A DNA stretch of 64,000 nt from the NCBI GenBank assembly GCA_028877275.1, contig JAPPFP010000022.1, positions 36,795 to 100,794 of the forward strand. The letters run 5' to 3'. Position 1 is the stretch's first letter. The number at the start of each line of letters is the position of its first letter. The translations under genes and the position numbers were made by a program. The notes under the pieces were generated by a model. The model saw only the letters and a program-made list of their open reading frames with translations. It made no database searches and was not told the origin of the DNA. The stretch comes from Acidobacteriota bacterium (GTDB lineage Bacteria > Acidobacteriota > Thermoanaerobaculia > Multivoradales > Multivoraceae). Shown here piece by piece: positions 19,128-27,182 of this stretch.

Positions 19128-20343
19128 TTGCATCGTCTGCGCTGCATGCGAGGTGGAGACCTTCCTCGACCTCGGCAGCACAGCGCTCGCCAACAAGTTC
19201 CCCAGCGCCGAAGACCTGAGCCGCCCCGAGCCGCGCTTCCCGCTGCGCGTCGGCTTCTGCCACGGCTGCGGCCATGTCCAGCTCGTCGAGCGCGTGCCGC
19301 CCGCCGCGATGTTCACGGACTACCTCTACGTGTCGTCCGCCTCCGACACGCTGCGGGCCCACTTCGACGACCTGGCGGGCACGTTGACCGCCAGGCATGG
19401 CCTCGCCGACGGCGGCTTCGTCATCGACATCGGCTGCAACGACGCTTCGCTACTCTGCTGCTTTCGCGACCGCGGCGCCAGGACCTTGGGCGTCGACCCG
19501 GCCGAGAACCTGGCCGAGTTCAGCCGCGACACCGGGATCGAGCGCTACCGGGGCTTCTTCGGCGCGGACACCGCTGGCGAGATCGCTGAACGCTGGGGCC
19601 GGGCGGCGCTCGTGACCGCGACGAACACGTTTCCGCATGTACCCGACCTCTCGGGCTTCGTGTCCGGCCTCGACGCAGTACTGGCTCCCGGCGGCGCCTT
19701 CGTGCTCGAGGCGCACTACCTGGTCGACCTGCTCGACCAGCTCGCGTTCGACACCGTGTACCACGAGCACGTCTCCTACTGGGCGCTGGGCCCGATGGTG
19801 CGGCTCTTCGAAGACCACGGCCTGGAGGTCGTCCGGGCGGAACGGCTACCGATCCATCACGGCCAGCTCCGTGCCACCGTGATGCGCCGCGGCGAGGGCG
19901 AGGTGGACCGAAGCGTCGACGAGGTCCTGGCCGCCGAGAGGCAGCTAGGAATCGACCGGTTCGACATCTGGCGCGCGTTCGCCGGGCGGGTCGGTCGGTT
20001 GAAGGCGGAGGTCATGGACTGCCTCGACGGCCTCAAGGCGGAGGGCCGCCGTCTCGCCGGCTACGGCGCGCCCGCCAAGGGCAGCACGCTGCTTGAGTTC
20101 TTGCGGCTAGGCCCGGATCTGCTCGACTTCATCGCCGACCGCAGCCCGCTCAAGCAGGGCCGCTACACCCCGGGCTCCCACATCCCGATCGTCGCGCCGG
20201 AGCGACTCCTGGAAGAACCGTCGCCCGACCACGTGCTGCTCCTGGCCTGGAACTTCGAAGAGGAGATCCTCGCGCAGCAGGCCGAGTTCCGCCGCCGCGG
20301 CGGCAGGTTCATCCTGCCGGTGCCGGAAGTCCGGATCGTCTGA
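19120..20343 (+). CDS. NovU-type sugar C-methyltransferase
   Basis: 407-aa three-part methyltransferase. The N-terminal zinc-binding module has Cys4, Cys7, Cys47 and Cys50 (CIVC...CHGC); the SAM-binding motif FVIDIGCNDASLL is at about 100-113; the catalytic-type motif YHEHVSYW is at 214-221; and the C-terminal domain has LAGYGAPAKGSTLL. This architecture matches C-methyltransferases that act on 4-keto or 3-keto nucleotide sugars. It starts at ATG 19120 inside the kinase gene (8-bp overlap). A C-methyl branch on the operon's sugar is therefore likely and would make it an unusual branched heptose or hexose. Confidence 0.85.
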   Translation: MGSCIVCAACEVETFLDLGSTALANKFPSAEDLSRPEPRFPLRVGFCHGCGHVQLVERVPPAAMFTDYLYVSSASDTLRAHFDDLAGTLTARHGLADGGFVIDIGCNDASLLCCFRDRGARTLGVDPAENLAEFSRDTGIERYRGFFGADTAGEIAERWGRAALVTATNTFPHVPDLSGFVSGLDAVLAPGGAFVLEAHYLVDLLDQLAFDTVYHEHVSYWALGPMVRLFEDHGLEVVRAERLPIHHGQLRATVMRRGEGEVDRSVDEVLAAERQLGIDRFDIWRAFAGRVGRLKAEVMDCLDGLKAEGRRLAGYGAPAKGSTLLEFLRLGPDLLDFIADRSPLKQGRYTPGSHIPIVAPERLLEEPSPDHVLLLAWNFEEEILAQQAEFRRRGGRFILPVPEVRIV

Positions 20344-20353
20344 GCCGGCGGCC

Positions 20354-21121
20354 GTGTTCCGTTCGCGACCGGCATCCGAGATCGCGGCCCTCCTGCTCGT
20401 CTCCATCGCTTGCGCCGGACCGGCGCCGCCGCCCAAGCAGCCGCCCTTTCGCGGCACCGCCTTTATCGACCCCGATCTGATCGTCGCGTCCGATCCTTCG
20501 GCGCTGCGGAGTCTCGACCACGCGGGCCGCGACACCCGCAGGATGTTCGACCGTCGCGTGGACGCCTTCGTGCCGACGGATGCCTTCCTGTTCAACGCCG
20601 CCTACGAAGGTGAGACGGTCGTGGAGGTCCAGGTCAACGTGGAGTTCGGCGACGCCGCCACCGCGGGGCGCCACGCGGCCTTCTACGCCCGGGCCATCGG
20701 CCAACTGCCTGCCGGCCTGCGGACGCGCGTCGAGACGGTCTGGATCCACCGGGGCGTCATGCCCTTCGGCGGCGGCAACGACAACATCCTGATCCACACG
20801 GGCAAGGCCGCGGAGTACCTGCGCGACGGCGTGCTGGAGGAGATCCTGATGCACGAAGCGGCGCACACCTCTCTGGATCCGGTCCAGGCGGCGGCCGACG
20901 GGTGGCTCGCCGCGCAGGCCGCGGACGGCGGCTTCATCTCCGACTACGCTCGTGACCATCCCGGCCGGGAGGACGTTGCCGAGAGCTTCGGGCCGTTCTT
21001 CGCGGTTCGGCACCGCCCAGAGCGGATCTCCCGCGACATGGCGGAAACGATCGGGGCGACGATGCCGAATCGCATCGAGTTCTTCGACCGTCTGGAACTC
21101 GACATGAATCCCGTCAGATAA
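20354..21121 (+). CDS. Lipoprotein with HEAAH zinc-peptidase-like motif
   Basis: 255-aa protein I cannot place in a named family. GTG start at 20354, ten bases after the methyltransferase stop. N-terminal hydrophobic segment and lipobox LLVSIAC put Cys20 as the lipidated residue, then a Pro-rich linker. The body has MHEAAHTSLDP with His167-Glu168-x2-His171, the HExxH pattern of zinc metallopeptidases, within a helix context (VLEEILMHEAAH). A downstream Asp/Glu region (ISDYARDHPGREDVAESFG) could give the third ligand. An extracellular or periplasmic peptidase is likely; the substrate is unknown. It may be co-transcribed with the sugar operon, but function need not be linked. Confidence 0.55.
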   Translation: MFRSRPASEIAALLLVSIACAGPAPPPKQPPFRGTAFIDPDLIVASDPSALRSLDHAGRDTRRMFDRRVDAFVPTDAFLFNAAYEGETVVEVQVNVEFGDAATAGRHAAFYARAIGQLPAGLRTRVETVWIHRGVMPFGGGNDNILIHTGKAAEYLRDGVLEEILMHEAAHTSLDPVQAAADGWLAAQAADGGFISDYARDHPGREDVAESFGPFFAVRHRPERISRDMAETIGATMPNRIEFFDRLELDMNPVR

Positions 21122-21127
21122 GGAGAT

Positions 21128-21166
21128 GCCGGCCAGAAGGCCGGCGCACCCAGGCCGGCGCACCCA
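21128..21166. repeat. REP-like hairpin repeat, copy 2, with 14-bp tandem duplication
   Basis: Seven bases after the stop at 21121 is a perfect hairpin GCCGGCC (21128-21134), loop AGAA, GGCCGGC (21139-21145), followed by GCACCCA. The 14-bp unit GGCCGGCGCACCCA then occurs twice in tandem (21139-21152, 21153-21166). The GCCGGCGCACCCAG end also occurs, inverted, at 2868-2881. It sits between two convergent genes. Confidence 0.6.
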
Positions 21167-21178
21167 GTCTTTGCTGCG

Positions 21179-22627
21179 CTACGGCTCCCGGAAGCTGTAC
21201 AGCTTCGATCGCGTTCGCATGACCAGCCGGTCGCCGGCAAGCGCCGGAGAAGCGAGGGTCATTTCGTCCAGCGGATTCGCGTGGAGCTGCTCGAACTCGT
21301 CGCCGGTTCCAAACACGAACGTCGTGCCCGCCTCGTCGGTGGCGAAGATGCGGTCGCGGTAGGCCCAGGGCGAGGTCGTGAAGTGGCCGTTCGAGTCCTC
21401 GATCCGCGATCGGTACAGCCGTTCCCCCGTGGCCGCGTCGTATCGCGCGAAGATGCCCCGGTCGTAGACCACCCACAGGGAGCCCTTGTAGGGAATCGGC
21501 GTCGGGATGTAAGTGCCGGCGCGGTTGTCGTTCCAGACGACGTACTCGTTGCTCGTTTCGTCCTCGGCCAGGGTGAGATCGCCGGCGGCGCCGGGGCGGA
21601 TCGCCGTGATCGGGCGGTTCTGGTCTCCGTGAACGCCCGACGTCACGTACAGGAGGCCTCCGTAGGCGAAGGGCGTCGGTACCGGCAGCAGCGAGTGCCT
21701 GGTCAGCCGCCACAGCTCCCGGCCCATCGTGTCGTAGCTGATCGCGGTGTAAGGGCCGAGAGCGACGATCTCGGTGCGTGCCTCGTGGCGCCAGACGAAG
21801 GGCGTGCTCCAGGAGGTCCGGTGGTTGGGGGCGTGCGGAGCGGCGAGCCGTCCCCGGGCCGCGCGCCAGAACTCGCGGCCGTCCTGTTTGGAGAAGGCGG
21901 CGAGGAACGGATGCTCCTGGTTGTCGTTCAGGATGACGACGAGGTCGTCGGTGAGGGCGGGCGAACCGCCGGTGCCGAAGTCCATGTAGATCTGGAACGG
22001 ATCGAGCCGCCGTTCCCAGCGCAGCTCTCCCTCGAGGGAGTAGGCCCAAAGGCCGAGCCCGGTGACGTAGACGAAGATCGTCTCGCCGTCGGTGACCGGC
22101 GTCTCCGACGCGAAGGTGTTCTTCGAGTGGCGGCCGCCAGGAGGTGGTCCGGCGAAGAAGGTGCGCCGCCAGAGTTCGGCGCCGTCCTCGAGCGAGTACG
22201 CGATCAACTGATAGTCGAGGTCGACCTCGTCGGGGAACTCGATGAAGCGTTCGTCGTGGCGCTTGAGGACTTCCTCCCAGGGAAGCCCCTGTTCCCGGAG
22301 CTCGCGCATGAACTCGTTGCTGTACTCGGTGCCGAACTCCGGCCGCTTGGTCGCCTCGGTCGGTCTGGCCGCCGTGGTCAGGAAGACGGTGTCGCCGACG
22401 ACGATCGGCGACGACCAGCCGGAGCCCGGCACGTCGACGCTCCATTCGACGTTCTCGGTGGTCGACCAGTGAAGCGGCAGACGGTCGTTGTCTGAAACGG
22501 GAATGCCGTCCGGTCCGCGGAAGCCCGGCCAGAGCGAGGTCGGTGCCGGCTCGACCGTCGACTGTGCAAGCGCGGATGGCGCAACGCAGGGCAGTACGAG
22601 CGCGGCGGCGAGGAGGCGGCGGCGCAT
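21179..22627 (-). CDS. Exported PQQ-like beta-propeller protein
   Basis: 482-aa secreted protein. Signal peptide: RRRLLAAALVLPCVAPSALAQ, start ATG at 22627 (a start 24 bases earlier is possible but the Arg-rich n-region fits here). After WPGFRGPDGIPVSDNDRLP come repeated blades of the type GSGWSSPIVVGDTVFLTTA, YSLEDGAELWRRTF, YSLEGELRWERRLDP and YDAATGERLYRSR, the PQQ/quinoprotein propeller pattern. Several secreted propellers of this kind in the phylum have no quinone; I see no certain cofactor motif, so a binding or scaffold role is as likely as enzymatic. Convergent with the HEAAH gene. Confidence 0.75.
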   Translation of the reverse strand: MRRRLLAAALVLPCVAPSALAQSTVEPAPTSLWPGFRGPDGIPVSDNDRLPLHWSTTENVEWSVDVPGSGWSSPIVVGDTVFLTTAARPTEATKRPEFGTEYSNEFMRELREQGLPWEEVLKRHDERFIEFPDEVDLDYQLIAYSLEDGAELWRRTFFAGPPPGGRHSKNTFASETPVTDGETIFVYVTGLGLWAYSLEGELRWERRLDPFQIYMDFGTGGSPALTDDLVVILNDNQEHPFLAAFSKQDGREFWRAARGRLAAPHAPNHRTSWSTPFVWRHEARTEIVALGPYTAISYDTMGRELWRLTRHSLLPVPTPFAYGGLLYVTSGVHGDQNRPITAIRPGAAGDLTLAEDETSNEYVVWNDNRAGTYIPTPIPYKGSLWVVYDRGIFARYDAATGERLYRSRIEDSNGHFTTSPWAYRDRIFATDEAGTTFVFGTGDEFEQLHANPLDEMTLASPALAGDRLVMRTRSKLYSFREP

Positions 22628-22668
22628 GGCGCGGATGTTACTCGCCGCCACTGCGTTACGCTGCCCGC

Positions 22669-23604
22669 GTGGCTGGGGAGCGAGTACCGACGGTCGCCGC
22701 CCTCGTCCTGAACTACAACGGGCGCGACATCACGCTGCAGGCGTTGGCGAGCCTCGAGGCGATGACCTACCCGGCCTGCGAGTTGATCCACATCGACAAC
22801 GGCTCCGACGACGATTCGTCCCAGGCGGTTGCCGCCGCGCATCCAGGCGTGACCCAGATCCGTGTCGAGGAGAACCAGGGTGTCGTCTACGGCATGAACC
22901 TGGGGATCGAGCTGGCGGTGAATCGCGGCGTCGACTACCTGTTGCTGCTCAACAACGACATCGAGGTCGAGCCGGACTTCCTCGACGAACTCGTCGCGGC
23001 AGCCGAGGCGAATCCCGCTATCGGCTGCGTGGGGCCGAAGATTCTCTACCACGGGGAGCGGGACCGTCTCTGGTCCGCCGGCGGCCGTATTCGCTTCCGC
23101 GAGTCGATGACCCGCGAGCGGGGAGAAGGCCAAGTCGATCGCGGGCAGTACGACCGCGACGAGGAGGTGCCCTACGTCAACGGCTGCGCCATGCTGGTGC
23201 GCCGGAGCGTCGTCGAGGAGATCGGTCTGTGGGATCCCCTCTTTCACCTCGCGCTGGACGATGCCGACTGGTGCATGCGGATGAAGGCGCGTGGCTACCG
23301 CTGCTACTACGCGCACCGGGCGGTTCTGTACCACATGGTGGCGCGCACGGTCGGCGGCTACCGGGCCTCGCGGACGTTCTTCAACGGCCGCAGCGCCGCC
23401 CTGTTCGTGCGCCGCTACGGCGGGCCGCTCCAGTGGTGTTCGTTCATCCTGTTTCTCTCTGCGGGCCTCTTCCTGGCCTTCTTTCGCGAACTCGTCCGCG
23501 GCAACCAGGGCGCCGTGATCGCCAAGCTCCGCGGCGTGATCGAGGGTCTCCGGGCGCCGATGGCGCCGCCCCCGGGGATCGATGAGGGTGCTCGGGCGTG
23601 TTGA
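22669..23604 (+). CDS. Glycosyltransferase family 2
   Basis: 311-aa GT2 transferase with a hydrophobic segment near the C-terminus. Motifs: VAALVLNYNGRDITLQAL, IHIDNGSDDDSS, LLLLNNDIEVEPDFLDEL (the DXD-type metal site), VGPKILYHGERD, then YVNGCAMLVRRSVVEEIGLWD and LDDADWCMRMKARGY. This is the rhamnosyltransferase-like branch of GT2. The start is the GTG at 22669; frames extending to 22543 overlap the divergent propeller gene. The end overlaps the next gene by 7 bases. It may act on the nucleotide sugar made by the 15345-20343 operon, but that is only proximity. Confidence 0.8.
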   Translation: MAGERVPTVAALVLNYNGRDITLQALASLEAMTYPACELIHIDNGSDDDSSQAVAAAHPGVTQIRVEENQGVVYGMNLGIELAVNRGVDYLLLLNNDIEVEPDFLDELVAAAEANPAIGCVGPKILYHGERDRLWSAGGRIRFRESMTRERGEGQVDRGQYDRDEEVPYVNGCAMLVRRSVVEEIGLWDPLFHLALDDADWCMRMKARGYRCYYAHRAVLYHMVARTVGGYRASRTFFNGRSAALFVRRYGGPLQWCSFILFLSAGLFLAFFRELVRGNQGAVIAKLRGVIEGLRAPMAPPPGIDEGARAC

Positions 23605-24158
23605 AGAACCTGCGCGAGGACACGCGCCGCCTGCGCGCGATCAAGACCAAGTCGTTCCCCTTCTACGTGCTCGAGTCGCTGCTCTTCGAGAACGGCTACC
23701 AGGCCGTCGTTCTCTACCGGATCGCCCACTGGTTCAAGCGCCGTCGCATCCCCATCCTGGGGCCGTTCGTCGCCCGGCTGTCGCTGTTTCTCACGAGCGT
23801 GGACATCGCGCCGGGGGCCCGCATCGGACCGGGTCTGTTCATCAGCCACGGCGTCGGCCTGGTGATCGGCAACGGCGTGCGCATCGGGCGCAACGGAACG
23901 CTCCTCCACCAGGTCACGATCGGCGCCCCGACCGGCAGGCGGCTGGACCAGATGCCGACCCTCGGCGACAACGTCTTCGTCGGCGCGGGCAGCCGGCTCA
24001 TCGGCAGCATCGAGATCGGCGACGACGTTTTCATCGGCGTGAACTGCGTCGTGACGGAGGACATCCCGGCGGGCACCAAGGTCACGACGACCGCGGGTCT
24101 GACGCTGGAAGCCGCCGGTGGCGCGGCGAGCATTGGTACGCTTGGGAATCGCCCTTGA
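23598..24158 (+). CDS. CysE/serine acetyltransferase-like left-handed beta-helix acetyltransferase
   Basis: 186-aa hexapeptide-repeat protein. The N-terminal helices are ENGYQAVVLYRIAHWFKRR; the beta-helix follows with GLFISHGVGLVIGNGVRIGRNGTLLHQVTIG and LGDNVFVGAGSRLIGSIEIGDDVFIG repeats, and the catalytic His is in ISHGVG. Serine acetyltransferases share this layout, but in glycan clusters the same fold often O-acetylates sugars. GTG start at 23598 inside the GT2 gene (7-bp overlap) makes coupling with the transferase likely, which favours a glycan acceptor. Confidence 0.72.
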   Translation: MLKNLREDTRRLRAIKTKSFPFYVLESLLFENGYQAVVLYRIAHWFKRRRIPILGPFVARLSLFLTSVDIAPGARIGPGLFISHGVGLVIGNGVRIGRNGTLLHQVTIGAPTGRRLDQMPTLGDNVFVGAGSRLIGSIEIGDDVFIGVNCVVTEDIPAGTKVTTTAGLTLEAAGGAASIGTLGNRP

Positions 24159-24182
24159 GAACAGTGAGGAGCCGCCGCTCTG

Positions 24183-24443
24183 ATGCATGAAGTCAGTCGC
24201 TTCTACGGGATCGTCGTCGAGATGGAGTGTGGAGACACGCCTCCGGCCCACTTCCACGTCCGATACGGCGGTGCGGTCGTGCTAATCGGTATCGAGAGGC
24301 TGACCGTGTTGAAGGGCCGCCTCCCGCCGCGCGCCCTCGGCCTGGTGATGGAGTGGGCCGAGCTGCACCGTGCCGAGCTGCGGCAGGCCTGGAAGCGCGG
24401 GCAGCGCTCGGAAGACCTGGGGAAGATCGCGCCGCTGGAGTGA
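24183..24443 (+). CDS. DUF4160 domain protein
   Basis: 86-aa protein with the whole DUF4160 pattern: HEVSRFYGIVVEMECGD near the start, PPAHFHVRYGGAVVLIGIE, and LPPRALGLVMEWAELHRAELRQAW. DUF4160 genes are usually paired with a DUF2442 partner and are found among toxin-antitoxin-like or mobile small genes. No DUF2442 gene follows here: the next gene is convergent and starts a different pathway. Function is not known for the family; it may be an orphan or a remnant. ATG at 24183. Confidence 0.72.
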   Translation: MHEVSRFYGIVVEMECGDTPPAHFHVRYGGAVVLIGIERLTVLKGRLPPRALGLVMEWAELHRAELRQAWKRGQRSEDLGKIAPLE

Positions 24444-24464
24444 GCGCTGGACTCGATGGCGCCT

Positions 24465-25454
24465 TCAGGCGCTGTACAGAATCCGCTCGCCCGCGTCTTC
24501 CCGTTGCAGTTCTCCCAGGTCCTCCAGCCACCTCAGGTGCGCGATCGCTTCACCGGTCGCGAACCAGCGCTGCATGATCGGGAAGTCGTCCCAGGACCTG
24601 GCGCGGATGTCCCAGGTCATTTCGCTGGCGGTCTGGTAGGCGTTGCGGCTGCCGTTCGCGCGCAGGATGTCGAGGACCTCCTGGCCGCGGGTTTCGTGGT
24701 GCTCGCGGAGTTCCCGGCAGCGGCCCTTGAAGTCGTGGATCAGACTGCGGTGGCCGGGCAGGCAGAGTTCGACGTCCAGCGCCTCGACCTTGGCGACGCT
24801 TTCCAGGTAGAGGCCCAACGGATCATGGTCGTCGGCCCAGGCCTGGATGTTGGGCGTGATGTCGCCCAGGATGTGGTCGCCGGCGATGAAGAGGCGCTTC
24901 GCGCGGTCGTAGAGCGAGATGTGACCGAACGTGTGGCCCGGCGTGTCGATGACCTCGAGACGGTAGCCGGCAATCTCGATCACGTCGCCCTCATACAGCG
25001 GCGCGTACTCGATCATCTGGCCGCTGAAGCGCGCGCCGGGGTGGCGTTTGAACGACTCGGCCAACTCCTCAGGCGGGAAGCCGCTGCGCCTGAGGTAGAC
25101 CCCCATCGGGCTGTTCTCGGACCAGCCGCCGTGGGCGCGGCCCATGGCTGCCGCGTCGATGGCGCCCATCGAAGCTGTCCGCCCTGGTCGCAGGAGTTCC
25201 GGGATCAGGCCGTGGTGGTCGGCGTGGAGGTGGGTCGCGAGGAAATCCGCCTTCTCCAGGTCGACGCCGATTTCGTCGAGCCCCGCGGTCAGGACCTCGC
25301 GGCATTCGGGCCGGTTCATGCCCGTGTCGATGACGAGCCAGCGGTCGTCCTCGGCGAGGACGTAGCAGTTCACTTCCTTGAGCGGGTTCCGCGGCAGCGG
25401 CACGACGACCCGGTAGAGCGAGTCGAGGATCTTCTCGGCGACTGGTTCGGCCAT
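24465..25454 (-). CDS. Metallo-beta-lactamase fold hydrolase
   Basis: 329-aa enzyme. The zinc signature ATHLHADHHGLIPELL (HxHxDH) is complete; the later ligands are in VIDTPGHTFGHISLYD and FIAGDHILGDITPN, and LCLPGHRSLIHDF. A C-terminal helical domain is typical of the group that hydrolyses thioesters, lactones or glutathione conjugates (glyoxalase II-like). Start is the ATG at 25454 (MAEPVAEKILD); the frame continues to 25532 but would overlap the divergent ligase gene. The intergenic gap of 57 bp must hold both promoters. Next to acyl-CoA genes, a thioesterase-type role is plausible but not shown. Confidence 0.8.
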   Translation of the reverse strand: MAEPVAEKILDSLYRVVVPLPRNPLKEVNCYVLAEDDRWLVIDTGMNRPECREVLTAGLDEIGVDLEKADFLATHLHADHHGLIPELLRPGRTASMGAIDAAAMGRAHGGWSENSPMGVYLRRSGFPPEELAESFKRHPGARFSGQMIEYAPLYEGDVIEIAGYRLEVIDTPGHTFGHISLYDRAKRLFIAGDHILGDITPNIQAWADDHDPLGLYLESVAKVEALDVELCLPGHRSLIHDFKGRCRELREHHETRGQEVLDILRANGSRNAYQTASEMTWDIRARSWDDFPIMQRWFATGEAIAHLRWLEDLGELQREDAGERILYSA

Positions 25455-25511
25455 GGGCGCGAAGGGTAGCAAGCGGCTACGATTCCCTGTCCGGATGAGA
25501 GGAGAACCGAG

Positions 25512-27113
25512 ATGCCGCTGACCGAGAGCCACGTTCCCGCCGATACCAGTTCGCCTGTCCTGGAAACGACGGTCGGCGGCATCCTGCGCGACGCCGCGGC
25601 CAAGGCCCCGGACACGGTAGCGCTGGTCGAGGGCGCGCCGGGCGAGCGGCGAAGCTGGACGTACTCCGAACTCCTGGCCGACGCGGAGCGCGTGGCCCGG
25701 GCGCTGGCCGCCCGCTTCGAGAAGGGCGATCGGGTCGCCGTCTGGGCGCCGAACATCCCGGAATGGGTGCTGCTCGAGTACGGCGCGGGACTCGCCGGCG
25801 TGGTCCTGGTGACGGTCAACCCGGCGTACCAGCCGAAGGAACTCGAGTACGTGCTGCGCCAGTCCCGGTCGTCCGGCATCTTCTACCTGCGCACGTTCCG
25901 CGGCAATCCGATGGAGGAGTCGCTGAAGCAGGTGGCGGCCGGGCTGCCGGACCTCCGGGAGATCATCCCGTTCGACGAGTTCGAGGAGTTCGTCGCCTCG
26001 GCGCCGGACGATGTCGAGCTTCCTGAGGTGAGTCCGGACGACCCGGTCCAGATCCAGTACACGTCAGGCACCACCGGTTTCCCCAAGGGCGCCTACCTGC
26101 ACCACCGCGGGATCACGAACAACGCCCGTTTCGTCGCCGAGCGCTTGGGTGTCACGCCCGGCGACGCCTACGTCAATCCGATGCCCCTGTTCCACACGGG
26201 CGGCTGCGTGCTGGGCGTCCTCGGTCCCTGCCAGCAGCAGGCGACCCTGGTCAACCTGGTCATGTTCGAACCCGGGCTCATGCTGGCGCTGGTCGAAGAA
26301 CTCCGCGCCACGCACCTGCTCGGGGTGCCGACGATGCTGATCGCGGTGATGGAGCATCCCGACTTCGCCAACCGCGACCTGTCGTCGGTTCACACCGTCT
26401 GCTCGGGCGGCGCAACGGTTCCGGCCGACCTCGTGCGCCGGATCGAGAAGACGCTCGGGGTGCAGTTCTCGATCATCTACGGCCAGACCGAGGCGTCGCC
26501 GGGCGTCACGCTGATGAAGCCGGACGACAGCGAGGAGGACAAGGCGAACACGCTCGGTCCGGTGCTGCCGCAGACGGAGATGAAGGTGATCGACCCTTCG
26601 ACCGGCGCCACGCTGCCGATCGGCGAACAGGGCGAACTCTGCTGCCGCGGCTACCTCGTGATGCTCGGCTACTTCGAGATGCCCGACAAGACGGCCGAGA
26701 CGATCGACGAGGACGGCTGGCTTCACACCGGCGATCTGGTGACGATGGACGACCGCGGCTACACGAGGATCACCGGCCGGCTGAGGGACATGATCATTCG
26801 CGGCGGCGAGAACATCTACCCGCGGGAGATCGAAGAGCTGCTGTTCGAGCATCCCCAGGTCGCGGACGTCGCGGTCGTCGGCCTGCCGGACGAGCGCTGG
26901 GGAGAGATCGTCGGCGCGTTCGTTCGCGACGCGGACCCGTCGAACCCGGCGAGCGACGGCGAGCTTCACACCTACTGCCGCGAGAACCTGTCTCCGCAGA
27001 AGACGCCCAAGGCCTGGTACCGGGTCGACGAGTTCCCGCTCACGCCGTCCGGCAAGATCCAGAAGTTCGTGCTGGTGGAGGAGTGGCGGAAGGGGGCCTA
27101 CAGCGCGGCCTGA
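25512..27113 (+). CDS. AMP-forming acyl-CoA synthetase
   Basis: 533-aa ANL-family ligase that would activate a carboxylic acid to its CoA thioester with ATP. Motifs in order: IQYTSGTTGFPKGA (P-loop, about 180-193), GVPTMLIAVMEHP, IYGQTEASPGVTLM, GWLHTGDLVTMDDRGYTRITGR and DMIIRGGENIYPREIEE, and the C-terminal catalytic Lys in LTPSGKIQKF. The closest recalled group is FadD-type medium-chain or aromatic acid ligases. Leader GAGAGGAGAACCGAG precedes the ATG. It heads a plus-strand run: carboxylase beta, carboxylase alpha, enoyl-CoA hydratase, GST, consistent with a catabolic acyl-CoA operon. Confidence 0.88.
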   Translation: MPLTESHVPADTSSPVLETTVGGILRDAAAKAPDTVALVEGAPGERRSWTYSELLADAERVARALAARFEKGDRVAVWAPNIPEWVLLEYGAGLAGVVLVTVNPAYQPKELEYVLRQSRSSGIFYLRTFRGNPMEESLKQVAAGLPDLREIIPFDEFEEFVASAPDDVELPEVSPDDPVQIQYTSGTTGFPKGAYLHHRGITNNARFVAERLGVTPGDAYVNPMPLFHTGGCVLGVLGPCQQQATLVNLVMFEPGLMLALVEELRATHLLGVPTMLIAVMEHPDFANRDLSSVHTVCSGGATVPADLVRRIEKTLGVQFSIIYGQTEASPGVTLMKPDDSEEDKANTLGPVLPQTEMKVIDPSTGATLPIGEQGELCCRGYLVMLGYFEMPDKTAETIDEDGWLHTGDLVTMDDRGYTRITGRLRDMIIRGGENIYPREIEELLFEHPQVADVAVVGLPDERWGEIVGAFVRDADPSNPASDGELHTYCRENLSPQKTPKAWYRVDEFPLTPSGKIQKFVLVEEWRKGAYSAA

Positions 27114-27150
27114 GATCTGACATGATCGCCGCTCTTCACGCAGACTTCCC

Positions 27151-27178
27151 ACCGCCGCTTGGCTGCTAGCGGCGGTTT
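27151..27178 (+). terminator. 9-bp perfect hairpin: terminator or RBS-blocking structure
   Basis: ACCGCCGCT (27151-27159), an 8-nt loop and AGCGGCGGT (27168-27176) form a perfect 9-bp stem followed by TTTCC. It ends six bases before the carboxylase-beta ATG and covers its only purine-rich SD-like sequence. It could end the ligase transcript or hold back translation of the next gene. Confidence 0.6.
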
Positions 27179-27182
27179 CCAC

